Shown here: in pieces, positions 1 to 12,089 of the stretch
Position numbering within the stretch: the first letter of the stretch is position 1
Layout: every line of letters starts with the position of its first letter
Assembly (NCBI GenBank): GCA_000827495.1
Contig: KN817704.1
Span: 1 to 50,421, forward strand
Direction: 5' to 3'
DNA: 50,421 nucleotides
Origin: Hypholoma sublateritium FD-334 SS-4
Lineage: Eukaryota > Basidiomycota > Agaricomycetes > Agaricales > Strophariaceae
Made by a program: the position numbers and the translations under genes
Notes under the pieces: model-generated
Database searches by the model: none
What the model was told of the DNA's origin: nothing
The model's input: only the letters and a program-made list of their open reading frames with translations

Positions 1-244
1 TCTAAGAAAGCTAGATTGAATTGATTGATTAGTATTGAATAATTCCCCTTACCTTACAACGAACCGCAGGGTATTGTTGAAGAGAAAGACATAAAGTTAC
101 ATTAGCTAGCTACTACGGGGCAGAGCACACATTAGATTTTATAGTACTAGGAAGAGCGNCGCNCGATCTAGGGATAGAATCTNGCTCCGCAGTGGTTGTG
201 TGTTTTGTGATTCGTGTCTTGCCCGACAGCAAGCCTCTCACCGC
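1..244 (-). repeat. LTR-like repeat, left copy (cut by window start)
   Basis: This stretch is the reverse complement of 50149-50392. I compared the two copies by eye and found no difference except three N positions here (159, 163, 183), and no indel. Read on the minus strand it starts with TGAGAGGC and carries a TATAAAA-like box, as an LTR would. It is cut by the window start, so any internal retroelement sequence lies to the left. LTR identity is inferred from the shape; no gag or pol sequence is visible in the window. Confidence 0.6.
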
Positions 245-450
245 CCAAGCCAGTGAGAGAAACGAGATGAGACCAAATGGTAGGAGGTGTTTGTACTTAT
301 ACAAAATCTGTTGATATTCACTTTTGCAATGCCAATCTAGCCCATGTAGAAAATGCTTTGCTGCCCACCCCACCCCATACGCAAGTGGCTGCAGACCAAT
401 ATAATCGTGGTGCGTGTCTATTAGGTGATTTGTAGCACGGGCTGGACTGA

Positions 451-3400
451 TTAGAAGCAGTTCCTGCAGGCCAGGAACTGCAGCAACAGGATTATCCTCA
501 AGTTGACAATGATCTTGAGCATATGCTTGATGTTGTTGAGGCCGCTAATCAGGGTACGTTTTGGCTTTTTTTTCTCCAAGTAATTGTATATAATATCTTT
601 CTAGGAGTTCCGGAACATGCCGATCAGGAAAACGACGTAGTACATGTCAACGAATTTGAGGGACGCATTCAACCAGGTAATGCTTTTAAGTTTTGAGTAT
701 AATATAAAGTCTTGCTAACTGATGTATATTAGAGTTGCAAGTTCCTGTTCAGCTTGGCGGCCAGCGACGTCATAGACATGGTACTCGCGATCTTTTCTTG
801 GCTGCTTGCAAGCCATATCAAGAGCCGCCTCAGCGACATGATCTAGGTCGAATGGATGTTCCTTGCCAGAAGTGCAAGGCACTTCACTGGATGGATGAAT
901 GATTGTCAGAGAGCTCAAAACGTAGCCCACGATTTGGGACCTGCTGTATGGATGGAAAGGTTCAGCTCTTGCCCCTTGCCGCGCCACCTGAGCCATTACA
1001 ACACCTCATCACCTCTCAGGACCAACATGCTGTCAAGTTCCGCGAAGATATCTGGAAATATAATCGTGCCTTTTCTTTTACTTCTCTCGGCGTCTCCGAA
1101 GATCATTCGGTCAATGAACATCAACGAGGCCCTCCAGTATTCCGCATTTTTGGTGAACTTCACCACCGTTCAGGTGCTTTAGATACAGAAAGATCAGGGG
1201 TACCTCGATATGCTCAGCTCTATCTTTACGAACCCCGCGCGGCACTGGAGGCATGTGCTTTCAATAATGCGAGTCTCGATCGGAACATTATGCAAGACCT
1301 TCAAACAATGCTTGAACAGCATCATTCATATGTTCCTATTTACCGTCATGCTTATGAGATACTGCAAGGCTACGACCCTTCGAATGATGCAGTTGTCCGG
1401 CTACGGCTTACGCCTGGCCTTGACCGGCGTCGCTTCAATCTCCCAACTGCAGATGAAGTCGCGATGATTCTTCCCGGAACACACACAACACTGGAGCCCC
1501 GAGACATTGTTCTCCGCCTTCGTTCAGGTCCTTTGTATCGAATTAGTGATCTTCATCCAGCATACGTTCCACTTCAATATCCCTTGCTTTTTCCACGGGG
1601 TGAAAATGGATGGTACCCAGAAATGAAGCTGCTTGAGACGGATGAGCAGAGGACACATCACTTCCAACAACGCAGTCAGCGGCGACAGCAGCGCCTCAGC
1701 CATGGTATAGAAGCCAACCAGACTGACGACATACCTGAATCACGACGCCTTACCCTAACCCGCTACGTGGCACATCGTGTCCACTTCCGCTCTGGGGAAT
1801 TCAATCCTTTACATCATGGTGGCCGTCTGTTTACCCGCTACATGGTTGACATGTTTGCATCAGCAAATCAGCAACGGCTCAGCTGGATTCTGAGGAATCA
1901 ACCCACCTTCCGAGCGGCAAGGTTCAACAATCTCCAGGACGCAGCAGCTGAAGATGATGACAACCTTGATCTAAATGATCTTGGACAGCGTGTTATTCTT
2001 CCATCCTCATATACTGGCGGTCCTCGAAACATGGCACAAGGATTTCAAGATTCTATGGCAATTGCCCGTTATTTCCGCAAGGTCAACCTTTTCTTGACAG
2101 CGACAACAAATCCTCGATGGGAAGAAATCGAACACGAGCTTCTACCTGGGCAGAGTGCATATGACCGCCCCGATTTAGTTGCCCGTGTCTTTCAGATGAA
2201 AAAGAAGGCAATCATCGATTATATATACAAGCACGGGATATTTGGGCAGGCTGTTGCATATGTCTATACAATTGAATTTCAGAAACGTGGCTTACCTCAC
2301 TNCCATTGCCTAATATTTCTGAAGGATCCATATAAGCTGCTCACACCTGAAGCCATNGATTCATGCATATGGGCCCGCTGGCCAGATCCTGAAGCCGAGC
2401 CACTTCTCTTTGAGACGGTCAAGAAATGTATGGTGCATGGACCATGTGGGCCCAAATATCCAAATGCACCATGTATGGTTGACGGAAAATGCAGCAAGGG
2501 TTTTCCCAAAGAATTTCAGCCTTATACCACCATGGATGGCAATGGCTATCCTAAGTACTTCCGACTGGATGATGGACATGCATATGAGGTTGGGGGTGTT
2601 CTTCTCGACAACTGATGGATTGTGCCTTTTTGTGCCTTTTTGTGTGCACTCTTTAATTGCCACATCAATGTCGAGTGCGCTGTTTCACTCGGAAGCTTCA
2701 AGTATATCTTCAAATACATTCAAAAGGGCCCCGACCTTGCCTCGCTTCAAGTTGACATGAAAGATGAGATCAAAAGGTTTATCCAAGGCTTTTATATCTC
2801 TGCACCTGTGGCTGTCTGGCGTACTTTACATTATGAAATTCACGAACAAGTTCCCAACGTTGTTCGGCTGCAAGTACATCTTCCAAATCACCACATGGTC
2901 ACTTTCAACCCAAATGAAGATCTTCAGACTATCCTCGAAAGAGGGGCACATCAAAAAACCTCTCTGACTGCATTTTTCGAAGCTAATGCAGACCCCGGAC
3001 CACTTGGTGAAGAGGCTCGAAAGTACACTTACCAGGAATTCCCACAGCACTTCGTTTACNATGCTAATCGGCGGAAGTGGAAAATAAGAGAGCGTGGATT
3101 TGCNCTNGGCCGCATGTATTTTATTAAACCCACNGCTGGCNANCAGTTCTACCTTCGCACTTTGCTGACGGTAGTCAAAGGACCAAAATCATTTGAGGAC
3201 CTTCGAAGAGTTCCTGGATATGAAGAACCACTGCCCACATATTANGCTGCATGCCTTGCTCNCGGTCTCCTGGAGGATGATGGNGAGTGGCGGCTCTGCC
3301 TTGAAGAGGCTTGCCAAATGCAGACAGGCACTCGCCTACGACACCTTTTNGCCACTTTACTTCTCTTTGCTGAACCTGCCCAGCCAGCNGCTCTCTGGAA

Positions 3401-5072
3401 TGAGTTTCGAAGTCAAATCTGTGATGATCTGGAGTGGAAACTACAAGCAATGGGAATTGTCAATCACACCGAAGAAGATGTATATGATTATGGACTGTTC
3501 TTGCTGGACAGAATTCTNGCGGAGTCTGGACACTCTCTNGCNGATTTCCCTGCAATGCCNCGACCTCAACGTGATTGGTCAACTTTCTCTGTTAATCCNT
3601 TGATTGCNGAGCAACTTAACTANAATCGAGAGATCGAAAGAGCAGATTTTGATGCCCGACTTCCAAATTTGAANGAGGATCAANGAGCGGCATACACCAA
3701 AATCATTGAAGCTATAGAACGTCAAGATGCAAAAATATTCTTCCTGAATGGCCCTGGAGGTACTGGGAAAACCTATGTTTACAATACTATTTGCGCAAAG
3801 CTTCATAGTGAAGGAATCATCATTCTTTGTGTTTCGTCGTCTGGAATATCTGCACTTCTTATCCGTGGGGAACGAACTGCACATTCTATGTTCAAAATTC
3901 CGATTGACACACTTACAGAAACTTCACTCTGTAATATTGCAAAAAACTCACAACGAGGCGAGCTTCTGCGTACCACACGGGCACTTATTTGGGATGAAAT
4001 AGGCGCTCAGCACCGTCATGCAATTGAGGCAGTGGATCGAACCTTCCGTAATGTTCGTGATGATGATCGACCGTTTGGTGGCATTCCTGTGATTCTTGGC
4101 GGTGATTTCCTACAAACGCTACCTGTTGTACCAAAGGGATCACGCGAGAATATTGTGGAGGCAACGATTCAAAGATCATACCTCTGGGAATACGTGGAAA
4201 CCTTATTTCTACGGCAAAACATGCGGTTACAGCAAGGGACTGCAGACGTTGCTCAATTTGCCCAATGGCTTCTGGAAGTCGGTCACGGAAGAAACATGGT
4301 CAATGGTTCTGAATGTCAAGTCAGATTGCCATCCAGCATGCGGGTTGAGGATGGTGACTCACTGATTCGCTCAATATACCCAGCCATCAGTTCTAATCCC
4401 CCTCCCCCCCCAGAATACTTCCTGAATTGCATGATCCTTGCACCACGAAATATGGATGTTAGTGATATGAACGAGAAAATCCTTGGGCAAATGACTGGCG
4501 ATAATCAGCAATACATCAGCGCTGACCAAATGCTACATGAAGCAGGTGCAGATCCAGATGACAGTGGTAACATACCAGTTGAATTCCTTCGCTCCATCAA
4601 CTCCTCCGGCCTCCCACCTGGGGAACTCAACTTGAAGGTTGGCTGTCCAGTAATTTTGCTCCGAAATCTGTCGCCTTCAATGGGTCTCTGTAATGGAACT
4701 CGAATGGTGGTTACACGGATGAGCAGCNGAGTTCTAGANGTGCAGCTGATTGGGGGTGAGCANGATGGAGACACAGCAATGATCCCTCGCATTACCTTGA
4801 CACCGTCAAGCAAAGCAGCTGATGTGACTTTCCGATTCAAGCGTCATCAATTTCCAGTGNGNTTGGCATTTGCATTATCCATCAATAAAGCTCAAGGTCA
4901 ATCTGTCAGATATGTTGGTCTTGATCTTNGGATTCCTGTATTTGCGCATGGCCAACTCTATGTTGCTCTTTCTCGAGCAACGTCCAGCCAGCATATAAAA
5001 GTTCTGTTACCTGAAAACACATCCGATTCTGTGACATCTAATGTAGTGTACGAAGAGGTACTTCTTAGTTAA
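451..5072 (+). pseudogene. Helitron Rep/helicase transposase, two in-frame stops
   Basis: This is the RepHel transposase that nicks and unwinds DNA for rolling-circle transposition. Proposed exons are 451-553, 605-676 and 733-5072, giving 1505 codons in one frame. In order it shows a cysteine motif near 864-875 (CQKC) with LHWMDE after it, the Helitron-like N region, and the HUH endonuclease motif GLPHxH at 2289-2306 (the x codon contains an N). A Pif1-type helicase follows, with Walker A GPGGTGKT at 3750-3773, then GGDFLQTLP, and near the C-terminus INKAQGQS and YVALSRA. Two TGA codons interrupt the frame at 900-902 and 2613-2615. At both sites relatives normally carry arginine (DER-L and DNR-W contexts), so each looks like CGA to TGA. 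About 25 single N bases also fall in this gene. The 5' end is uncertain because a stop precedes 451. No frameshift was seen. Confidence 0.9.
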
Positions 5073-5702
5073 GAATTATTGATTGTAACGATATAGGATA
5101 ATTACATGGGCTTGCTTCCGTCATGTCCAGCTGTGTCATGGCCGCCTGCCGCTTCCCAGTTCCAGGTAAGAAACTTGGGTGTCCAGTGGCGACTAGCACC
5201 CAAAGTGCATCCAATCCAATGAGTGTATGTGGAGAGAGATTGCGGGATAGTCTCGCGTTGTTGATAAAATGGTCGCCCGGACTGATTTGATATCACATGA
5301 CATTTTACCGTAGACGCGTCACAATCAAAACTCCGACTCGACGCGCCGTGCTAACGTCGTTTGAATGTTGTGCCAGTGTGCCTCCATTGTGCCGCACTCT
5401 TTCACATTGCCTGTCTGATGTCAGACTATTCATATCATAAAACAGAATTTCAAGAATGCTCCACCTTGGTGAGAAAGAGACAAGCTGACGTCACTTAACA
5501 CTTTGACGTCGATATCAGATTCACATCAGCGAATTTGCCAGAAACATACAGAATACACATGACTAGAAGGCTGTAGAATATTTTCCTAGAAACAATTTAA
5601 AAGGTTGAATTCTGCCACCTTTTTTTTACCTATCCCCAACTGCCGACCGCCACTGGACTACCTTGCTTCTTGAATCTTGACGCACCCTCGAGTCAGTCTA
5701 CT
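5073..5702. other. Spacer inside the Helitron between its two genes
   Basis: No coding region was recognised. It holds a perfect CRE-like palindrome TGACGTCA at 5486-5493 and a pyrimidine-rich stretch with CCAC/CCGCC at about 5617-5670, just before the start of the next gene; both fit a promoter for the accessory gene. This assignment is inference from position. Confidence 0.4.
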
Positions 5703-6804
5703 ATGCCGGCATCAACAAACACAATCGCTCCATGTGACTCTTGCGTAGGACTGGCCACAATCACTGCTATTGCGGCGATTGGGAATCCTCGCAGTGTTGT
5801 ACGCTCCAAAAAGATGATATTAGATGCTCAGATATATGTTGGCTCCCCAACCTGTGAATCTCTTCTTGGAGCACTCACTTATTTCAATTCATCCGACTTG
5901 GTCTTCAGCAATGATACTGTTTCACTGTATCTTATTTATGCCATGGTAAGTTTCTTTTATTTGAATTATTTGCATTTCTTTGACCATGAATAATAATCTC
6001 CCTTATAGATTGCAAATTTTGAAAACGGGGCCGATACTCATCCAACTACTCCGCCATCCAAGTATGACTTCATAGGCGATATCCAATGGGTATGTTATTT
6101 CTCAATATCTCCTCAATATTTAGTTTGGTGATAATGTTGATAATTTAGTTGACCCCTCTTACTCCTCCCTGTGCTGAGTCTGATGTTGATAGCTCAACAT
6201 TTTCAATTGACCCATGCAAGCAGGCATACTTACATGTCTCCGGTGTGGCTGTGAACTGCCAGACACAGCAAGCGACTTTTGACCTCAACGTTGAACAGTA
6301 TATTTCCTGTTTGAAGGATGCTGAGACAGCCCCAGGCCGTTTGGTCAAACCTGTCGCCCCCATTTCTTGCTTTATCCCAGATTCCCCACGATACAAACAC
6401 GGGAAGCCCGTTCCATACAACAAACGATATGTCACAGTATCGGGCTTTCTAACCGATGTTTTATATAAGCCCAACACCGACAATATCATAGAACGCTTCA
6501 AATTGAAGGTGGAAAACATTGTATTTCTTGGCCAACAAAACACAGGCGGAATTATGATGGCCAATTCTTTGGACTGTATGTATTACTATTCGCTCTTTAC
6601 TTGCTATCTATGACTGGCTAATTCCTTGCGACAGCACCAGCAAAAACTCCATCGCGAACTGGAAAAGGTCTTATCAGTTACAACAAAAAGGCATTCACCA
6701 CACAACCTAATACCCCGGCAACTCCAACAACCCCTGCTACACCTACACCAGCCCAGGGCACTCGAAATGTAAAGCGCGCTCGGACTGAGTCTTCAGATAT
6801 TTAA
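5703..6804 (+). CDS. Helitron-borne accessory protein, unknown function
   Basis: Four exons (5703-5945, 6009-6089, 6149-6575, 6635-6804) join in frame to give 306 aa with no interruption. The first ATG is at 5703. The main body (about residues 20-250) is a compact soluble fold with conserved-looking phrases such as GDIQWLTPL and YVTVSGFL. The C-terminus is a Pro/Thr-rich tail (repeats of TPAT/TPTP) ending in the basic stretch NVKRARTESS, which could be a nuclear signal. It lies between the RepHel gene and the Helitron 3' end on the same strand, so it travels with the element. A single-strand DNA-binding OB-fold role, like the RPA-type proteins of plant Helitrons, is a guess from context only; I see no diagnostic motif. 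Confidence 0.75.
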
Positions 6805-6972
6805 CACATTCTTTTAGTTGGCATATAGAAAAGTTCCCCGCTCTAATTTATAATTTGATTTGTCTCTCAACAAATTTATAAGTTCCAATGTACTTGATTT
6901 CTTATGAGAGTCTGATCGGACAAATGTCGAGAGCTTATATGCTGTAGATAGCTGATCAGTCTGACTTGGACA

Positions 6973-7001
6973 ACCCGTGCGAAGCACGGGTCAACTGCTA
7001 G
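6973..7001 (+). repeat. Helitron 3' terminus: hairpin plus CTAG
   Basis: ACCCGTGC (6973-6980) pairs perfectly with GCACGGGT (6984-6991) around a GAA loop. Six bases later comes CTAG (6998-7001), followed by T. A short GC-rich hairpin just before CTRR, with insertion ahead of a T, is the defining Helitron 3' structure and acts as the transposition stop signal. Confidence 0.9.
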
Positions 7002-7751
7002 TATGTATGATATCGTGACGTACGTTGTATAGCATCGTAGAGCATCGTGTTGGTTGGCTATACTTATGTACACCCTACAAAGCCTCATATCGCTTGCAGA
7101 CCAGTTGTCACAACCCGCTCGAAGGGCTCGATTTGTAAGCAGATGGCTGAGGATGAGAGGAAAACATTGGATCCGGCATGCTGGGCGAGGCGCAGCGCGA
7201 AGGTTGACATGTGCCAATGACGGACATCTTGTTGCCACGAACGTCAACAACGCTCCCCCCCTCGGCGACACCGCTCGCATCAATAGATACTTGTGTTCTG
7301 TACACCCTTCCTGCTATCGAATCAGAACAATACTCCATCGTCAGAACGTGAGCATCAATTTCCAGTGGCTATAATTAGCGAGCCCCAATTGCACTGCCTC
7401 TCATCACGATTCCTTGAGGGCACAGGTTAGAAAGGACGTTATCACTCATATACTTATAATTATGACACGCTTTTGTTTGTCCATGATTTTCCCTCCTTTT
7501 CGAGCTCGAGGGCCAAAGCTTTCCTGTTCTTGATTTCTCACTTACTAAAAATGAAGAGCGACGGCCTGGCAGGCCTCGTCTGCTTGGGTTTGGCTTGGGT
7601 TTTCCCAGTCTTTGCCGCAGCGAAGCGAGGCTGATCTTGTGCTATTTTAAAATTGTGTCGCAGGGTTATCTCATCGGCATGTGTGAGGCAATGCTTATGC
7701 ATAGCATCTGGACGCTTATGCCAACCTGATTTCTACTACTCATCTTACATT
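7002..7751. other. Intergenic, Helitron end to NACHT gene
   Basis: No gene recognised. Short open frames on both strands lack family motifs. The last 250 bases upstream of 7752 include an A-rich stretch ending in a 27-codon ATG frame (about 7551-7634) that looks signal-peptide-like but leads nowhere. Confidence 0.5.
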
Positions 7752-9847
7752 ATGCCCCCTACCCCTCCTATGGAGCGACCTCGTCTCCATCGTCATACCG
7801 CCATGTTCCAAGGTGAACAAGGGTCTAGTATCAATATTCATGGCGGACAATTTATACAACAAAATCAGCCGCCACCAACAACCGCACATGATTGCTCCGA
7901 TGCAGATGGTATATAATGATATTAAGCTCTCGTCCAGCAACATTGAAACTAACAGAAACACATTGATTTATGGATTAGACGGCTTTAAACACCTTCAGGC
8001 ACATGTAGCTACCACCGCATTCGACTCCGCGCAGCAGGTCGACGCTCCAAAATGTCATCCAAATACAAGGCTGGCCGTCCTGAACGAGATCATGGATTGG
8101 ATCCTGCTTACGGTTACGCGTGTTCAATGGATGATGTGGCTGAACGGGGCAGCGGGAGCCGGTAAATCAGCAATCGCACGTTCCATTGTGGCCCTCTGCT
8201 TGGCACGGAATATCCCCGTTGCCAGATTCTTTTTCTTTCGCACCGACTCTACACGAAACACCATCCAACCAATCGTTGCGACACTCGTACATCAGCTCAT
8301 GCAGCAAATACCCGAACTCTCAGCAATCGTTATCCCCCAAATCGATTCCGATCCCCTAATCTTCACTAAGTCCCTCGGAACACAGCTGCAGTATCTCATC
8401 TTTGAACCATTGAAACAGTTGCATTGCAACTGCCCTCTGAAAAATATTGTTGTTTTGCTGTTGGATGGCGTAGACGAATGCAACGACGAAGCGAACCAGA
8501 CAGATATCGTACGCGTAATTGCAAATTGCCTCAGCGGCCGGGACCTGCCCATTATTGTGTTCTTTGGAAGTCGCGCAGAATATCATTTGCAGCAGGTATT
8601 CCGGTCCCACGACATCTCCGAAAATTTACTACAGTTAGCACTCGACCATCATTACCTTCCAGATCATGACATCTACCTTTTCCTCAATGACAAATTCAAA
8701 CAGATCAAGGAAACACATTCGCTTAAGCATCTTCTCGACGATGGCTGGCCTAAAACCGCCCATATAAAGGAGATTGTTGTCAAATCATCTGGCCAGTTCA
8801 TCTATGCATCCGTGGTTATAAACTTTGTATCGTCTCCACGCAAGCATCCAATCCAGCAGCTGGACATTATCCGCGGCTTACGTCCAACGGGAAATTTGAC
8901 TCCATTCGTGCAGCTTGATGCACTTTATCGCCATATATTCGCCCAGATAGAGAATATCACTCGCACTTCCCTCATTCTTGCCTGGGCTATATTCAGCAAC
9001 ATCGACATCATTTGCGGATTTGATTCGGAAGACATACCTGTTCTATTGGTTGATCTAGCCTCCATTCTTACCTACGAAAATGGTAAAATACATTTTCTCC
9101 ATGCATCACTTCCAGACTTCCTCCTCAGTCCAACTCGGTCACAGCGCTACTACCTGAATAAAAGGCTCTGGTGCACACATCTTTCTATCATCTGCCTTCA
9201 TAGGATATATGAAGGAGTAGTAAACGGTACGTGATCCATCATCCACTTTCAAAATGATGGCTTATAATTTAATTCATTTCCTTGAAGCTTTTTACCCTCT
9301 CATTTTTGATTTCCTCCCTTACGCGGAAGGAACTGCCGAGTTGCGAGATCATGTTCTTGCGTTGAATTTCAACCTACTACATCTGTCTTATTTCAGTACA
9401 CTAATGAAGTGTCTTCAAGTTATCCGGACACTGGTGAGCAAATCATGCACTCAATCCACCCACACCCGCTCAGCAGTATGGTGCCAGAACTTCGGAGATG
9501 ACGGAGAACTATACCGAAGCCAGCTAAAACGCTTAATGAGATGCAGTCAAGAAAGCGAACAGGCGACCGAGCTGGAGCGCCTGCGGACCGCTGAGACAGG
9601 CCATGCTCCAATAGCCCTCGATGTACTGCAAAGCTCCCGCGACAGTCGGAGTCCTGCATACGAGGTGGCTGTGGAGTTCGTGGAAGACACAGATACGTTT
9701 ATCCCATCTAGTGAGACCGGAGGAACCACTGGTGATGTTGAGGCGGAAGTCGCACCCCGTCAGACACTCAAACGTCCCACAGAACATACACCGATATTGT
9801 CCCACCAAGAACAGGTCAACCCAAGCAAAAGGCATCGCATAGTTTAA
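7752..9847 (+). CDS. NACHT-domain NLR-like protein
   Basis: Three exons (7752-7908, 7979-9226, 9288-9847) give 654 aa. Intron 1 has GTATAT, an ACTAAC branch point and TAG; this acceptor is the one that restores frame. The N-terminus (about residues 18-36) carries the short glycine-rich motif seen ahead of NACHT in many Agaricomycete NLRs (SSINIHGGQF). A conserved lead-in PKCHPNTR at 76-83 precedes the NTPase, with Walker A GAAGAGKS at 109-116 and Walker B LLLDGVDE at 212-219. A helical region with the FLHASLPDFLL box follows. There are no WD40, ankyrin or TPR repeats; the last 150 residues are polar and end in KRHR. NACHT proteins are signal-triggered NTPases that oligomerise, and in fungi several control cell death or nonself response. 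The ligand cannot be told here. It starts 750 bp after the Helitron end, outside the element. Confidence 0.9.
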
Positions 9848-12089
9848 AATAATTTTCAGTAATTATTTATTCATTTTACTTTACACATACTCTTGAAAAT
9901 ACGCTCTTAAAATTACGGTGAAAATCTGACATGTAGCGGGCTCGAGCAGGGCAGAGGGCGTCAGCGCCGCGCCGCCACTTCAGCACCACCTGCCCAGGCC
10001 ACACGCGTGCGATGCGGCTCTGTCTTCCAGCGCGGTTCCGCACTAATGTATGGACACGGCGTCGTGCAACACCCTGCGCGTTTAAGGAGCCGACGGGCGG
10101 CACAACGCTGGTGTCGGCGCAGGCTGAGCAATGGAAATGCGCCGGCCGTGGCGGAGCCGGCAAAAGTGATCCGCTGTGATCCGTAGATCGCGGTGCGCAT
10201 CGCGCAGCAAGCGGACGAGGGACAGGAGGCGCGGGTTCCGACGTGCGTGAACGCTGAACCTAAAGCTTGAAGCGAGACGAGCGGTGGAAGGAGCGCAGCC
10301 CCTGAGGAGGCCGCGCAAGCAGAAGATCGGAGAAAGCGTAAGGAGCCTCGAGTTGATAATGGGCGCGAGGGGCGGGACTGCGTGCAAGCAGGCGATTACG
10401 ACGAGTGCGTGTTAGCCTGTGCATCCGCGCCAGTCCCGGGACATGCGCTTGCGCTTTGGAGAGAGAGCACGTTGGTGCCGCTGGTGTTCGTTATGCGGTG
10501 CCGAAGCGGGACTTGAAGCTTGAAGCTCGAGATTCAGGTGGCGGCGGGTATGTCAGCGGCTGCGGTAGGGGTGGCTCGGCGGTTACACCACACGCTGATC
10601 GACGAATTATTGCGGAGCTTCACGTGGGAACCAGGCCTGGCGAGAGGGTCCAGCAATGGTTCTGTGACAGGTGTTTGGCCGGGTGTTGGCGGTGCAGGAG
10701 CGATGGCGAGCCGACGTACGAGGAAACGTACAATGTCGCGTTGGAGTCGAGAGCGCGCCGCGCATGATGAGTATCGACGTAACCGAGGGGGTAGTGAGTG
10801 GTGGAGAGTGCGGGAGCGTGGAGATTCAGGCTATAGCGATGGCGCTCGGCGGACAGGGACGTTGGGCTTAGGTGCGTCCCGGTGCTCATCCGCAGCTGGC
10901 ATCCGGAAAGGCGTACATGCTAAAGATAGTGCAGTGCCCACGTTCATCATTCGAAACAGTATCAGGGAGTCTGCAGGCGCGGGAGGCGACACCGAGGAGT
11001 CCGATTGAGGGGTGCACCTGGCGTGCTATGCGCAAGCTATGCGCCAAATCGCTTGGACGTCAATATTCCAATTCTAAAGCAACGTTACGATGGGAATCGA
11101 CGTACTTGGCTGCGTTATGCACAGAGCGTATCGCCATGGACTTGCACAAGTCTCATGTTGCGTGTTCTTGGTTGGCGTAAGGATAGACGAACGTGGATGG
11201 GAGAATTCCGGCTTGTCCAACTCTTAGCAGGCGTTAAGCTGCCACAGTAAAAATAGCTTTTTTCGGACAACAATCGCCCAAAGAAATTAGATACGTTGAG
11301 ACAGGTATTGGTATTTGAGGGAAATCGGGTTGTGCATCGCGAGGCCCGACTCGCAGCAGTACGAAGCAAGGGCGCAATTTGACTATGTTCGCTGTTAAGT
11401 ATGCGCGCCACACTGGTCAGCAATCGTGGACAGGAAATGTATAGATAAACTTCACCAGAATCCGCAAATGTATGCGCGGGAGCAGCTGGACGACGGGTTC
11501 GGAGCAGGGGCATGTGGACGACACTTTAGTGCACTGGCGTGTAGCTCGCCGGGGGGGGGGGGGACCCGCGGATTCCATATAGAGCGGACAGCGGTGTATT
11601 CAGTGCTGGGAGCGTTCGACGACGTTGTTATGGGCCGTGTGCTGTCGCCGCTGGCGGCGGTCTTGAGCGTGTCTTGGGCAAGTCTTGAGGTTATCGTCGT
11701 CGATGAACTAGAGGCGTGCGAATATCACGACCCGCCATCAAAGTGTTTTCTATTTTTCATCCAGTTGCCACTCACTACATCCCAACGCACAGACGTGGGT
11801 CCGTATGAAGCACTACTTCTGACATATCTTGACTGCGTCGCGCCGTTGGCTCCCACTACCAGCTCCGACGTCCACCTATCACCTGTAACCTTTGCCACGT
11901 ATATTGCACTGTAGTCTTTCGCGAGGATGCAATATTGACGACGTAGGCGGAGGTCGCAGCCTCGGTTTTAGATATCTATGTGCAATGGAGGGTGAGCCCG
12001 TCCATATCTACTCGCCATGCCCCCCTAATACCATCCATGCTAGGTTCTGCCTGCATCATAGCACTGCTGGCGAGCCGACCCGACGGCGC
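9848..12089. other. Gene-poor region with a GC-rich island
   Basis: From about 9930 to 11010 the DNA is clearly more GC-rich than the neighbouring genes, with open frames in many phases and both strands, none showing motifs or splice structure; these are expected by chance in stop-poor GC-rich DNA. 11551-11563 is a run of 13 G. No RNA gene or repeat unit was recognised. Confidence 0.45.

Larger units (their letters stand above)
245..7001 (+). mobile_element. Helitron (rolling-circle transposon), 5' end unresolved
   Basis: The element contains a Rep/Pif1-helicase gene (451-5072, broken), a second gene (5703-6804, open), and a canonical Helitron 3' end: an 8-bp hairpin at 6973-6991 followed six bases later by CTAG at 6998-7001, with the expected host T next. 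The 5' TC terminus could not be fixed; the left limit given is simply the end of the LTR-like repeat, and the true start could lie anywhere up to about 450, or the LTR may be inserted inside the element. Autonomous Helitrons of 5-8 kb are common in Agaricomycetes, so the size fits. Confidence 0.8.

Noticed and set aside
7813..7978. Starting the NACHT protein in the 7813 frame
   Set aside because: That frame loses the conserved N-terminal glycine-rich motif; splicing 7908 to 7979 with an ACTAAC branch point keeps both the motif and the NACHT frame.
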